Assembly: GCA_023145215.1 (NCBI GenBank)
Contig: JAGLED010000004.1
Coordinates: 37,675 to 101,674 of the forward strand
Direction of reading: 5' to 3'
Source: Rhodospirillales bacterium
GTDB taxonomy: Bacteria; Pseudomonadota; Alphaproteobacteria; Rhodospirillales; Casp-alpha2
Length of the DNA: 64,000 nt
How positions within the stretch are numbered: position 1 is the stretch's first letter; each line of letters starts with the position of its first letter. The position numbers and the translations under genes are program-made. Of this stretch, positions 1 to 9,063 are shown piece after piece. The notes under the pieces were generated by a model. That model did no database searches. It was given only the letters and a program-made list of their open reading frames with translations, and was not told where the DNA came from.

Positions 1-552
1 CCGGATGCCTTTCTCGACCATGGTGTCGATGACGACTTTCATGTACGGCATGGTCGTGGTCAGAAGCGCCGACATGCCGAGGATATCCGGTTGGTGCTCT
101 TCGAGCGCCTTGAGATACGTGTCGACGTCGATGTTGATACCGAGATCGACGACCTCGAAGCCGGCGCCTTCCATCATCATGCCGACAAGGTTCTTGCCGA
201 TGTCGTGGATGTCGCCTTTCACGGTGCCGATGACCATCTTGCCCATTTTGGGGGCGCCGGTCTCGGCCAGAAGGGGGCGCAACACGCCCATCCCGGCCTT
301 CATGGAGTTGGCTGCCATCAGCACTTCCGGGACGAACAGGATGCCGTCGCGGAAATCGATGCCGACGATACGCATGCCCTCGACCAAAGCTTTGGTCAGC
401 ACCTCGTACGGGGTCCACCCGCGCTCCAGCAAAATCTCCGTGCCCTCGACGATTTCGTCGGCAAGGCCGTCGTAAAGGTCGTCGTGCATCTGCTGCACGA
501 GTTCTTCGTCATTTAGTTCGGAAAGGACGATATCGTCATCTTCGTCGGCCAC
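1..552 (-). CDS. Corrinoid (B12-binding) methyltransferase protein, partial
   Basis: This gene is absent from the ORF track because it runs off the window edge. Reading the minus strand from a GTG at 552 gives at least 184 residues starting VADEDDDIVLSELNDEEL, with GGGAGA at ribosome-binding distance. The first ~90 residues match the helical cap of MtbC/MttC/MetH-type corrinoid proteins, including an FVPEVLMAANSMKAG-like segment. The Rossmann B12 domain follows, with the cobalt-ligating GDIHDIGKNLV motif (D-x-H-x-x-G). Such proteins carry the methyl group between a substrate:corrinoid methyltransferase and a methylcorrinoid:acceptor methyltransferase. It lies downstream of a BCCT transporter and a dimethylglycine dehydrogenase on the same strand, which suggests methylated-amine substrates. 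The exact substrate is inference. The C-terminus is missing. Confidence 0.9.
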   Translation of the reverse strand, partial: MADEDDDIVLSELNDEELVQQMHDDLYDGLADEIVEGTEILLERGWTPYEVLTKALVEGMRIVGIDFRDGILFVPEVLMAANSMKAGMGVLRPLLAETGAPKMGKMVIGTVKGDIHDIGKNLVGMMMEGAGFEVVDLGINIDVDTYLKALEEHQPDILGMSALLTTTMPYMKVVIDTMVEKGIR

Positions 553-687
553 AAGTATTCTCCCAGCCAAAATCGGCCTGTCCAGGAGGCCGCAATTTCA
601 CTGAATAGGACCTTAGCATACTTCGTGGCTGTTCATTTGCAGACACGAATTAGAACTGTTGCGACATCCATGGCGACGGAAGACGAA

Positions 688-719
688 AAACGCCCGGAAT
701 CGTGGCTCACCGGGCGTTT
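688..719 (-). terminator. Second of two tandem intrinsic terminators after BCCT gene
   Basis: A 10-bp perfect inverted repeat (AAACGCCCGG / CCGGGCGTTT) with a 12-nt loop. On the minus strand it is followed by a short T run. It lies just downstream of the stronger hairpin at 724-757 and would separate the BCCT gene from the corrinoid gene. Confidence 0.6.
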
Positions 720-723
720 GCGC

Positions 724-757
724 CAAAAAAAGAAGCCGGGGCAGATGCCCCGGCTTC
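724..757 (-). terminator. Intrinsic terminator of BCCT gene
   Basis: A 10-bp perfect stem GAAGCCGGGG / CCCCGGCTTC with a 6-nt loop. On the minus strand it is followed by seven T residues. It starts about 30 nt after the BCCT stop codon, so it is a textbook rho-independent terminator for that gene. Confidence 0.85.
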
Positions 758-790
758 CCTGATTGTTAGGAAAGATTGCTGATAATTGCT

Positions 791-2398
791 TTAATCAGCA
801 CCTTCCTGGCCAGGTTCGACGGCCGGATTTGCGGTCGGGAACCTGCGTTCGTGCTCTAGGCCCATATACAGGCAGACACACATCACGATCAGGACCACCG
901 TAAACGGCAGACCGACGGTAATGGCGGCTGCTTGCAATGCGCCAAGGGCGTCGGCGCCACCGCCGAACAGCAGTGCGGCCGCGATCACGCCTTCGATCAG
1001 CACCCAGAAGACGCGCTGCGGCACAGGGGCGTCGACTTTACCGCCGGCGGTAATGCTGTCGATCACCAGCGAGCCCGAGTCAGACGAGGTGATGAAGAAC
1101 ACCAGCACCAGCACGATCGCCAGGAACGATGTGATGCCTGTCAACGGCAGGTTTTCCAACATGTGGAACATCGCCAGCGGCACTTCGCCGACACCTTCGG
1201 CAAGCGCACCGACACCGTTGATCGACTGCTCGAGACCGGTGCCGCCGAATGTCGACATCCATACAAGCGTCACCAACGTCGGGATCAGCAAGACTGCCGT
1301 GACGAATTCACGCACCGTCCGGCCGAGCGAAACGCGGGCGATGAACATGCCGACGAACGGCGACCAGGAAATCCACCACGCCCAGTAGAACACGGTCCAG
1401 CCGTGGAAGAACTTGTCGTCCTCGCGGCCGATCCAGTTCGAGAGCGAGAAGATGTTCTCGGCATAAGCGGTGGCGGTCGAGAAGATTCCGGTCAGGATCG
1501 CCATGGTCGGGCCGAAAATGATGACGAACAGCATCAGCAAGCCGGCAAGGGACATGTTGATATTACTCAGCACTTTCACACCGCCGTCGAGGCCACGGAG
1601 CACCGAAATCAACGCGATGAACGTGACGCCCAGGATGACCGCCGTTTCGGTGCCGATACCTTTCGGCACGTCGAAAAGGAAGTTGAGGCCACTAGCTGCC
1701 TGCTGGGCACCGAAGCCAAGCGACGTCGCGAGGCCGAACAGCGTTGCGACGACGGCGACGGTATCGACCACGTGGCCGATGAAGCCCCATGACCTGTCGC
1801 CGATCAGCGGGTAGAACGCGGAGCGGAGCGTCAGCGGGAGACCTTTGTTGTAGGTGAAGAAGGCGAGCGAAAGGGCCACGACCGCGTAAATCGCCCACGG
1901 GTGCAGGCCCCAGTGGAACATGGTCGCCCCCATGGCAGCTCTGGCGCCTTCGGGCGTGTTCGGTTCGGCGTTCAGTGGTGTGCCCCACCAGTCGGTGTAG
2001 TAAGCGACCGGTTCGGCGACACTCCAGAACATCAGGCCGATGCCCATACCGGCGGCGAACAGCATGCTGAACCAAGATATGGTCGAGAATTCGGGTTTGG
2101 CGTTATATCCGCCAAGGCGAATCTTGCCGACCGGCAGGAAAATCAGCGCGAGACAAAAAATCACAAAGATGTTGCCGCCGACCATGAACAGCCAATCGAA
2201 GTTATCGATCGACCACCCTTTAGCGCCTTCGAAAGCGCCTTTCGCCTGTTCCGGCGAAATGAGGCTGATCATGACGAACAAGATCACCAGGATCGCGGCA
2301 ACCCAAAATACCGGATGGTGAACATCCATCCCGAATTTGGTCAGGTTATCCTGGCCTATCTCGTAGTCTGTATCGAACTTTTCCGGATCCGAGAGCAT
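791..2398 (-). CDS. BCCT family betaine/carnitine/choline transporter
   Basis: A sodium- or proton-coupled importer of quaternary ammonium compounds in the inner membrane. The ORF track starts at 2515, but AGGAGG lies 6 nt before an in-frame ATG at 2398, giving 535 residues (MLSDPEKF...), normal for BCCT proteins. Some twelve hydrophobic segments are visible. The GMGIGLMFW stretch matches the glycine-rich TM3 motif of Na+-coupled members such as BetP, and WAWWISWSPFVGMFIARVS is the BCCT signature in TM8. The C-terminal tail is short, so strong BetP-type osmosensing by a long tail is not supported. The dehydrogenase upstream and corrinoid gene downstream point to catabolic uptake of glycine betaine, dimethylglycine or a related compound. 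The substrate is inferred. Confidence 0.93.
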   Translation of the reverse strand: MLSDPEKFDTDYEIGQDNLTKFGMDVHHPVFWVAAILVILFVMISLISPEQAKGAFEGAKGWSIDNFDWLFMVGGNIFVIFCLALIFLPVGKIRLGGYNAKPEFSTISWFSMLFAAGMGIGLMFWSVAEPVAYYTDWWGTPLNAEPNTPEGARAAMGATMFHWGLHPWAIYAVVALSLAFFTYNKGLPLTLRSAFYPLIGDRSWGFIGHVVDTVAVVATLFGLATSLGFGAQQAASGLNFLFDVPKGIGTETAVILGVTFIALISVLRGLDGGVKVLSNINMSLAGLLMLFVIIFGPTMAILTGIFSTATAYAENIFSLSNWIGREDDKFFHGWTVFYWAWWISWSPFVGMFIARVSLGRTVREFVTAVLLIPTLVTLVWMSTFGGTGLEQSINGVGALAEGVGEVPLAMFHMLENLPLTGITSFLAIVLVLVFFITSSDSGSLVIDSITAGGKVDAPVPQRVFWVLIEGVIAAALLFGGGADALGALQAAAITVGLPFTVVLIVMCVCLYMGLEHERRFPTANPAVEPGQEGAD

Positions 2399-2738
2399 AT
2401 AGTTCCTCCTCCTGTGCCTATCTCTCCCAATGCTGCCCGACGGTTCAGCCGTTACTAATAAACGCAACGACCCGGCCCAAGCCAAAGGACTGGCTTGGTG
2501 AGAGGGGCCGATCAACCGTCAAACAGGTAACGCTTCTCGTTTGAAACGCATGTCATCTCCCCATGACTGCCTGAGCGTAGACGACGGATTCTAGCCGACC
2601 TTGTACAAATCAGCCTGAATTTATTCACTCAGCGACATTAATTTGTCGATTCTAGGATAATAGGCGGCGGAATCAAGGCATTTGCACCCACCTTGGCGGG
2701 TGCATGAGGGGCGTGCCCAACAGGGGTGATTCGGTGTC
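2399..2738. other. Intergenic region between dehydrogenase and BCCT gene
   Basis: About 340 bases without a convincing gene. The part next to 2398 holds the BCCT ribosome-binding site and presumably its promoter. A small inverted repeat (GCACCC / GGGTGC at 2684-2703) lies just after the dehydrogenase stop but lacks a T run, so its role as a terminator is doubtful. ORF 2621-2884 on the minus strand overlaps the dehydrogenase in another frame and is a shadow. Confidence 0.5.
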
Positions 2739-5306
2739 TTACGACTTCGGCCGCGCGTTTTCCGGGTCGTAAAGCGGCTTGTAGCCGACGGCCGCGACCT
2801 CGACCGGGAACTTCTGGTTGAAGTACTCGATCTCAAGCGCACGGCCCTCTTCACAGTAGTCGTGCGGCAGGTACCCGAGTGCAATGTTCTTGCCGATAGA
2901 TGGCCCGAACGCGATGGATGTGGTGTACGACCGCCGCCCCTTACCGTCGATCAGGACTTCATTGGTCTTCGGGTCGACGATCGGGCAATTGCCGAGCATG
3001 AAGCGCGCGACGCCATCCTTGTCGGTGTTGTCGGTGACGACGAGGGTGCAGAGTGTCGCCGCCTGATGCTTCAGATCACGTTGCGCCAGATTGGCCTGTT
3101 TGCCTCGGAAATCGGCGACCTTGACCTTGGGCCGGGCGAGGCCGGCTTCGAGCAGGTTGTACTCGGTCAGCAGGTCGGCGTTCTGAAGCCGGAGGCTCTT
3201 CTCCATCCTGCGGGTGTTGGCATAGGTCTCGATCCCCACGGGCGTGATGCCGATTTCGGCAAACATGTCCCAAAGTGCCAGGCCGTAGCTGAGCGGGAAG
3301 TGCAATTCCCATCCCTGTTCGCCGACATAGGATATGCGGAACGCCTTCACCGGCACGCCGCGGAGCGTGATGTCCTTGATCGCCGCGAAGGGGAAGTTCT
3401 CGGGGTTGAGGCCGGCCGGATCGTCGGCGAGCGTCTTGAGGTTTTCACGCGCGTTCGGGCCCCAGACGCCAATGCAGCCGAAGTGATCGGTGCGGTCTTC
3501 GACGAATGCGGTCCATTCCTTGTCCTGCACCATGCGGCGCAGGTATGTCATGTCGCGGTGGCCGGCATCTGCCCCGTCAATGACACGGAACCTGTCTTCG
3601 GCCAGGCGCAGGATCGTCAAATCCGCCATCACACCGCCGGTGTCATCCAGGAAGTTGGTGTAGACGCCTTTGCCGACCGGAGTGTCACCGGCGACTTTCG
3701 ACGACGATACGTACTCGACCAGTTGTTCCGCGTCTTTCCCCGATACGTCATAGATCGCGAAGTGCGACAAGTTGACCATGCCGACGTTTTCGGAGAGTTC
3801 CAGATGCTCGGCGTTGGAAACGCGCCAGAAATGGCGATTGTCCCATTCGTGTTCACGGACCGGGACACGGTCGGCGTATTTCTCGAGTAGCTTTTCCTCG
3901 TTCGACGCATAGCCGTGCGCGCGTTCCCACCCGGCGAGTTCCATGAAGTATCCGCCGAGTTCCTTCTCACGAAGATAGGACGGTGCGCACCGCAGGTTCC
4001 GGCCTTTGGTATAAGGCTCGCGATTATGAACGGGCGGATTGTAGATCTTGAACGCCGTTTCGTAGCAGCGGTCATGAATGTACTTTTCCGACTTCTGGAT
4101 CGGGTAATACCGCGCATAGTCGATGGAATGGTGGTCGTATTCGGTTCGGCCGTCGGTCATCCAGTCCGCGATCACCTTGCCGGTGCCGGGACCGTCCTTG
4201 ACCCAGACCGACACGCCGTACCAAAGACCCCGCACGTCAGGGGACTCCCCGATCGACGGGCCGCCGTCGGCGGTGACCTGCAACAGGCCGTTGAACGAAT
4301 GCTTCTCGTTGTAACCGAGTTCGCCCAGGATCGGCGTCAGCTCCATGGCGCGCTCCAGCGGCTCGATGATCTGTTCCATTTCCAAATCGCGTTGCGACGG
4401 CGACAGACGCGCCTGTTCTTTCTCCAGGATGTCGCGCGGGTGGCAGAGACGGGGTTCGTTCTCTTCGTAATAGCCCCATTCGATCTGCCCGCCTTCCGCG
4501 GTTTTCGGATCGCCGGTATCGCGGAGATACGCCGAGTTGCCCTGGTCGCGGAGCAGCGGATAGCCGATCTCCTTACCGGTGCCTTCGAATTCGTTGTACG
4601 GCCCGAAGAACGTCAACGGGTGATCGACCGGCATGACAGGCAGGTCCTCGCCGGCCATTTCCGAGATCAGACGCCCCCAAAGACCGGCGCAGACAACGAC
4701 GTAAGGCGTCTCGATATAGCCGCGGCTGGTGTGGACGCCCTTGATGCGGCCATTTTCGATGTCGAGTCCGGTGCAAGGCGTGTTGGCCATGGCTTCCAAT
4801 TTGCCGGTGGCTTCGGCTTCCTGGATCATCTCTCCCGAGACGACCTGCGAACGCGGGATGACAAGGCCTGCATCCGGGTCCCAAAGGGCGCCCTGGATGA
4901 CGTCTTCTTCGATCAGCGGCATAAGCTCCTTGGCTTTTTTCGCCGAGATCATTTCGACCCGGTTACCGAAGGCGCGGCCTGAACTGACCCGGCGCTCAAG
5001 CTCAAGCATCCGCTCGTCGTCGCCTTTGCGCGCGACCTCGATGCCGCCGATCCGTGAATAGCGCCCGCGTTTCTCGAAGAAATCGATGGAATACTTGGTC
5101 GTGAAGATGGTCATCTGGTCGTGCATCGTGTTGAAGCAGAAGTCCGATGCGTGACCGGTCGAGCCGATGTCGGTGGGGATGCCCGACTTGTCGATGCCGA
5201 TGATATTCTTCCAGCCGCGTTCGATCAGATGATGGGCAACCGACGCGCCGGCGATCCCGCCAAGCCCGATGATTACGACGTCAGCTTTCTTGTTAAAATC
5301 CGCCAC
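2739..5306 (-). CDS. Dimethylglycine/sarcosine dehydrogenase-type flavoprotein with GcvT domain
   Basis: Predicted to oxidise an N-methyl group of dimethylglycine or sarcosine with FAD and pass the one-carbon unit to tetrahydrofolate. A GTG at 5306 (VADFNKKADVV) preceded by GGGAGGTGG is preferred over the ORF-track start, giving 855 residues, close to the length of mammalian DMGDH. The N-terminal half is a DAO-type FAD domain with a dinucleotide-binding VIIGLGGIAGASVA segment. The TGHASDF motif contains the His position that carries covalent FAD in DMGDH and SARDH. The C-terminal ~400 residues resemble GcvT/aminomethyltransferase (ETYANTRRMEKSLR; ALGYLPHDY). Dimethylglycine and sarcosine cannot be separated by eye. 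soxBDAG elsewhere in the window already covers sarcosine, which favours dimethylglycine here. Confidence 0.88.
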   Translation of the reverse strand: MADFNKKADVVIIGLGGIAGASVAHHLIERGWKNIIGIDKSGIPTDIGSTGHASDFCFNTMHDQMTIFTTKYSIDFFEKRGRYSRIGGIEVARKGDDERMLELERRVSSGRAFGNRVEMISAKKAKELMPLIEEDVIQGALWDPDAGLVIPRSQVVSGEMIQEAEATGKLEAMANTPCTGLDIENGRIKGVHTSRGYIETPYVVVCAGLWGRLISEMAGEDLPVMPVDHPLTFFGPYNEFEGTGKEIGYPLLRDQGNSAYLRDTGDPKTAEGGQIEWGYYEENEPRLCHPRDILEKEQARLSPSQRDLEMEQIIEPLERAMELTPILGELGYNEKHSFNGLLQVTADGGPSIGESPDVRGLWYGVSVWVKDGPGTGKVIADWMTDGRTEYDHHSIDYARYYPIQKSEKYIHDRCYETAFKIYNPPVHNREPYTKGRNLRCAPSYLREKELGGYFMELAGWERAHGYASNEEKLLEKYADRVPVREHEWDNRHFWRVSNAEHLELSENVGMVNLSHFAIYDVSGKDAEQLVEYVSSSKVAGDTPVGKGVYTNFLDDTGGVMADLTILRLAEDRFRVIDGADAGHRDMTYLRRMVQDKEWTAFVEDRTDHFGCIGVWGPNARENLKTLADDPAGLNPENFPFAAIKDITLRGVPVKAFRISYVGEQGWELHFPLSYGLALWDMFAEIGITPVGIETYANTRRMEKSLRLQNADLLTEYNLLEAGLARPKVKVADFRGKQANLAQRDLKHQAATLCTLVVTDNTDKDGVARFMLGNCPIVDPKTNEVLIDGKGRRSYTTSIAFGPSIGKNIALGYLPHDYCEEGRALEIEYFNQKFPVEVAAVGYKPLYDPENARPKS

Positions 5307-5545
5307 TGTAGCCACCTCCCGTATGGGGCCGCCGACCGCACGGCGCAAATGCCCGGAACGCCAGAAAATTTCACCATGCTAGGTACGGAATTGGCAACCC
5401 GCGCGCTAAGATGCGCGCGACTTCGGATGTTCTGGAATCGTCGCGGTACACAGGCCTTCAGCAAGCGCATTGCCGAGCCTTCGAGGCGGGACTACCCTAC
5501 ACGGCAGGGAAGTTAAAACGACAAATTGGGAGTTAACACCAAGTC

Positions 5546-6433
5546 ATGCTTAGCGATTGGGAACCGCCGAAATCATTCGCGAAATACGAACACATCAAAG
5601 TTAAACGGATTGCCGGGACGATCGGCGCCGAAATCTCGGGCGTCAATATCGCCGAAGACCTGCCCAACGAGGTGATCGACGAGATCACCGGGGCCTTGAA
5701 TGAGCATCACGTGATCTTTTTCCGGGATCAGGACCTGCCGCCGAAGCGCCAGGCAGCGTTCGCGTCCCGGTTCGGTCCGTTAATCCCGTACCCGATGGTC
5801 AAGGGGCTGGATGGCACGGACGAGGTTGTGCCAGTCGTCAAATTGCCGGAAGAACGCGTCAACTTCGGCGGTATCTGGCACGCGGATACGACGTATCTGG
5901 AAGAGCCGCCAATGGGGGCGCTGCTCTATGCCGTCGAACTGCCGCCTTACGGCGGCGATACGCTGTTTGCGAATATGCATCTGGCGTACGAGACGCTATC
6001 GCCGAGCCTGCAGGGCTACCTGGAGACGCTCACCGTCATTCAGAATTCCGCCAAGGCAGAGGTGACACGGACCCGGGAAGACCGGATCAAGGGCGACGGC
6101 GGCAAGCGTATGCAGCTGGTCGCCGAGCATCCGGCGGTGATCACGCACCCGCGGACGGGACGCAAGGCACTCTATGTCAATTCGGGCCATACCGAACGCT
6201 TCAAGGAACTGACGCTAGAAGAAAGCGAGCCGATCCTGAAGTTCCTGTTCAACCATCTGTCCCGGCCTGAGTTTACGTGCCGCTTCGTCTGGACGCCGGG
6301 TTCGCTCGCGTTCTGGGACAACTATGCGACTCAGCACAATCCGATCAACGACTACCATGGGTTCAAACGGGTCATGCACCGCGTCACGGTCGGCGGCGGA
6401 CGCCCGCAGCTTCAGCAGCAGGCGGCTGAATAA
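5546..6433 (+). CDS. TauD/TfdA-family 2-oxoglutarate-dependent dioxygenase
   Basis: A 295-residue non-haem Fe(II)/2-oxoglutarate oxygenase. The iron triad is visible as H112-x-D114 (IWHADTTY) and a distal His at about 264 (ATQHNPIND). The Arg pair in FKRVMHRV (275/279) would bind the 2-oxoglutarate carboxylate. Length and the N-terminal IGAEISGVNI motif match the TauD/TfdA family, whose members hydroxylate taurine, aryloxyacetates, quaternary amines or guanidino compounds. The stop codon overlaps the next start by one base, so it is translationally coupled to an arginase-family hydrolase. The substrate is unknown; coupling to a ureohydrolase makes a guanidino compound a reasonable guess. Confidence 0.9.
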   Translation: MLSDWEPPKSFAKYEHIKVKRIAGTIGAEISGVNIAEDLPNEVIDEITGALNEHHVIFFRDQDLPPKRQAAFASRFGPLIPYPMVKGLDGTDEVVPVVKLPEERVNFGGIWHADTTYLEEPPMGALLYAVELPPYGGDTLFANMHLAYETLSPSLQGYLETLTVIQNSAKAEVTRTREDRIKGDGGKRMQLVAEHPAVITHPRTGRKALYVNSGHTERFKELTLEESEPILKFLFNHLSRPEFTCRFVWTPGSLAFWDNYATQHNPINDYHGFKRVMHRVTVGGGRPQLQQQAAE

Positions 6434-7380
6434 TGGGAATTACAGTACTTCCCGATCAACGCGAGCAGAGTTTCCTTGGATATCCGGTTGCCCATGATCT
6501 GGACAATCTGGATGCGCACGTCGCGGTGCTGGGCATTCCATTCGGCAAACCCTATCGACCGGAAGGTATGGCGAACCCGCAAAGCGAGGGGCCGGCGGCT
6601 GTTCGCGCCGCGTCCCGGCGTATCTTGTTGGCCCATGACCACTACGATTTCGATCTTGGCGGGCCGGTGCTCGACGGGCGCGACGTCAAGATCGTCGACT
6701 GCGGCAATGCCGCTGCGGACATGAACGACCATGACGCGCACTACCGGAATGCCGAAGCCGCCGTTCGAAAGATCGTTGCGGCGGGCGCCATGCCGATCGT
6801 GATCGGTGGTGACCATGGCGTCCCTATTCCGGTATTTCGAGGGATCGAGGATCTTGGTCCCATTACGCTTGTGCATGTGGATGCACACCTGGACTGGCGA
6901 GATGACGTGAACGGGGAACCGGAAGGGTATTCGAGCCCGATCCGGCGGGCCTCCGAGATGGATCACATCGGTGAGATTTTTCAGATCGGCATGCGGTCCG
7001 TTGGCAGCGCCCGGATCGACGAGGTCGAAGCCGCGAAAGCTTATGGCGCACATATCTATACGTCATACGATGTGCACGATAACGGTATCGAAAGCGTGCT
7101 GGCCGATATCCCGGATGGGCAGAATTATTACCTGACCATCGATGCCGACGGTGTCGATCCGTCCGTAATGCCGGGTACGCTGGCGCTGGCGCCGGGCGGT
7201 CTGACGTATCACCAGATGCGTAAACTCATTCACGGTCTGGTCGCCAAGGGCCGGGTGGTCGGCATGGACATTGTCGAGATCGCGCCCGTCAACGACGTCA
7301 ACCAACTGACCTGTATCGCCGCCGGGCGGATGATCTGCAATCTGATCGGGGCAGGGGCGCGGGCCGGTTATTTCGACTGA
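6433..7380 (+). CDS. Arginase/agmatinase/formiminoglutamase family ureohydrolase
   Basis: A 315-residue binuclear-metal hydrolase that would release urea (or a related product) from a guanidino substrate. All six metal ligands can be read: H128 in GGDHG, D150/H152/D154 in DAHLDW, and D237/D239 in TIDADGVDPSVMPG. The family signature is intact. The ATG shares one base with the stop of the dioxygenase gene. Members of this family act on arginine, agmatine, guanidinobutyrate, guanidinopropionate or free guanidine, and these are not distinguishable by eye. SpeB is common shorthand, but the operon partner argues against assuming agmatine. Confidence 0.92.
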   Translation: MGITVLPDQREQSFLGYPVAHDLDNLDAHVAVLGIPFGKPYRPEGMANPQSEGPAAVRAASRRILLAHDHYDFDLGGPVLDGRDVKIVDCGNAAADMNDHDAHYRNAEAAVRKIVAAGAMPIVIGGDHGVPIPVFRGIEDLGPITLVHVDAHLDWRDDVNGEPEGYSSPIRRASEMDHIGEIFQIGMRSVGSARIDEVEAAKAYGAHIYTSYDVHDNGIESVLADIPDGQNYYLTIDADGVDPSVMPGTLALAPGGLTYHQMRKLIHGLVAKGRVVGMDIVEIAPVNDVNQLTCIAAGRMICNLIGAGARAGYFD

Positions 7381-7387
7381 GGATCTT

Positions 7388-8113
7388 TCAGCGTTCGAGG
7401 ACTTTGAGGCCCGGATGCGCGAACGCTTCGGACAACGAGCGCATTTCGGTTTTGCGCCGATTGCGCTCGTCGGCGTCACTCACGGACGATGTGATGAAGC
7501 TGTCGAAGTGCAAGCTCGGGGCCGTCATTGCATGGACTTGAGACTGAATCTCGCGTTGATTGAGCGCCTGCCATTGGCGGTTTTCGGCCGGAATTTCGGC
7601 AAGCGGCACCGGCGTGCCGTTCGGTGTGAAGGCACCGGCGTTCGAGCAGTAAAAATAGACAGTGTCCAGTTCGAGCCCGAACGCCGTGACGATGCGGATA
7701 CCCTCAAGGGCCGCGTAACAATAGTTCTCGTTGCCGAGTTCCGTTTCGTGCATGCGCGCCATATGATCTTCATGGAGCCAGTTGACGAAAAGCGTCACAC
7801 GCGTTTCAGGTGAGGGATGAAGGCAAGACGCAATCGAGCCATACCCCGTCACGTGCGCTGAATAAACGCTGTCGAAATCATGCACCTCGCAGCGCTCGCA
7901 AGGGATCGGTGGGCCGTCCATGTGGGAAAACTTCCGCATGATCTGTTCCGGCGATTGATTCGAGCCGACCGCCAGCACCGGGATGCGGCCACCGCGCAAC
8001 TCGCGCGCTTCGTCGACGCTCATGTCGTGGATATGACGTTTGTCGACAACGTAGGAGCGTTCGGGGAGCGGGTAGGGATAGCCGAGCGCGAGATCGAGTA
8101 TTTCCTTCGTCAT
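7388..8113 (-). CDS. Conserved hypothetical protein, possible GGCT-like fold
   Basis: A 241-residue soluble protein with no signal peptide or membrane segment. The stretch IPVLAVGSNQSPEQ resembles the YGSN phosphate-loop motif of gamma-glutamylcyclotransferase-like proteins, but no further family residues could be confirmed, so the function stays open. Two Cys near position 75 (CERCEVHDF) could bind metal. It is convergent with the ureohydrolase gene (7 bases apart) and lies downstream of cbtBA on the same strand, with 38 bases between them, so it may be read through from that operon. Confidence 0.75.
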   Translation of the reverse strand: MTKEILDLALGYPYPLPERSYVVDKRHIHDMSVDEARELRGGRIPVLAVGSNQSPEQIMRKFSHMDGPPIPCERCEVHDFDSVYSAHVTGYGSIASCLHPSPETRVTLFVNWLHEDHMARMHETELGNENYCYAALEGIRIVTAFGLELDTVYFYCSNAGAFTPNGTPVPLAEIPAENRQWQALNQREIQSQVHAMTAPSLHFDSFITSSVSDADERNRRKTEMRSLSEAFAHPGLKVLER

Positions 8114-8151
8114 ACGCCGATCTCGCTCCCGGTCAGGTAACGGATTTCCGA

Positions 8152-8859
8152 TTATTCGCTTTGCAGACCGCGGCCGATGAAATGACCGGTCAGGGCGCCG
8201 AGCAGCAGCCAGAAAACACCGGCGGTCACCAGCGACGTGGCAACGAACTGAGCCGCAAGTTCCGCCGGCACGCCGCCCGCGGAGAACTCATTCGGATGCG
8301 GTGCCCCGACAATATGCGGGATGATCAACAGGGCCGCACCGAGGAACCGAAGCGCCCAGTTGCTGCCGAACGCGATCAACGCCAGCCCGCCCGCCGACGC
8401 GGCAACGGTCATGGCCCACCAGACCTGACGTCCCGTCAGGTCGGCGGCGGCCATGCCTGGCAGTTCGGGTGGCAACCCAAGGGCCGGCAGAAGCGAAAAC
8501 GCCAGGAATCCGGATGCGCCCCAGATCAAACCTTGCCGCCAATCCGTGGCCCGGCCGCGCAGGGTCATGCCGGCAGCGATCAAAAGGGCAAAGCCGGCAC
8601 CGAGCACGATATTGGTGAGCGTGGTGTAGGTGATTCGCTCGACCCCGTCTTCGGGAGCCCAGGCGGCCGCATCATGGTTGTGGCCGGTCTCGGCCGGGGC
8701 GGCGTCATGGGAATGGCTCTGCGTTTCGGTTGCAGCGGGCGCCTCATAGGCTTCCGCAGCGTAAATCAACGGCACGACCTTGAGCATTTGCGCGCCGGAA
8801 ACGAAGGCGCCAGCGATCAGCCCGGCTGCGACCGCAGCCAGTAAAATCCTTCCAATCAT
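8152..8859 (-). CDS. cbtA: CbtA family cobalt transporter subunit
   Basis: A 235-residue membrane protein with about five hydrophobic segments. The loop after TM1 is rich in His (SHSHDAAP...GHNHDA), which fits a metal-collecting role. This matches CbtA, a predicted cobalt transporter typically encoded next to the single-helix CbtB under B12 control. The ATG at 8859 has CAGGAGA upstream. cbtB ends 21 bases upstream and a cobalamin riboswitch precedes it, so the operon should be repressed when B12 is plentiful. Cobalt supply fits the corrinoid-dependent methyl transfer genes in the window. Confidence 0.9.
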   Translation of the reverse strand: MIGRILLAAVAAGLIAGAFVSGAQMLKVVPLIYAAEAYEAPAATETQSHSHDAAPAETGHNHDAAAWAPEDGVERITYTTLTNIVLGAGFALLIAAGMTLRGRATDWRQGLIWGASGFLAFSLLPALGLPPELPGMAAADLTGRQVWWAMTVAASAGGLALIAFGSNWALRFLGAALLIIPHIVGAPHPNEFSAGGVPAELAAQFVATSLVTAGVFWLLLGALTGHFIGRGLQSE

Positions 8860-8880
8860 GGGATATCTCCTGTCCGGGTA

Positions 8881-9063
8881 TCAGTGACAGGGGAAGGCGA
8901 AAGCGTGCCTGCCGTCATGCGCCGCATTGTGCATGGTGTCGGAATTCGCGAGACCCACGCCATAGACGAGAAAGGTGCCGAGCAAGGCCGCGGCCAGAGT
9001 TGCGGCGATGCGCTGCTGAAAGGTCAGCGGAAGCGTAGCTTGTGTGTTTTTGGTCTGTTCCAT
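8881..9063 (-). CDS. cbtB: CbtB family cobalt transporter small subunit
   Basis: The ORF track begins too far upstream, inside the riboswitch. The ATG at 9063 preceded by GGAGGG gives 60 residues: MEQTKNTQ..., one transmembrane helix (AATLAAALLGTFLVYGVGLA) and a His-rich tail ending HDGRHAFAFPCH. A single helix with a C-terminal metal-binding His cluster is the CbtB pattern. It is first in the operon with cbtA and directly follows a cobalamin riboswitch. Confidence 0.92.
   Translation of the reverse strand: MEQTKNTQATLPLTFQQRIAATLAAALLGTFLVYGVGLANSDTMHNAAHDGRHAFAFPCH

Noticed and set aside
2684-2703. Hairpin after the DMGDH-type gene as intrinsic terminator
   Set aside because: Only a 6-bp stem and no T run on the relevant strand; left as unassigned.
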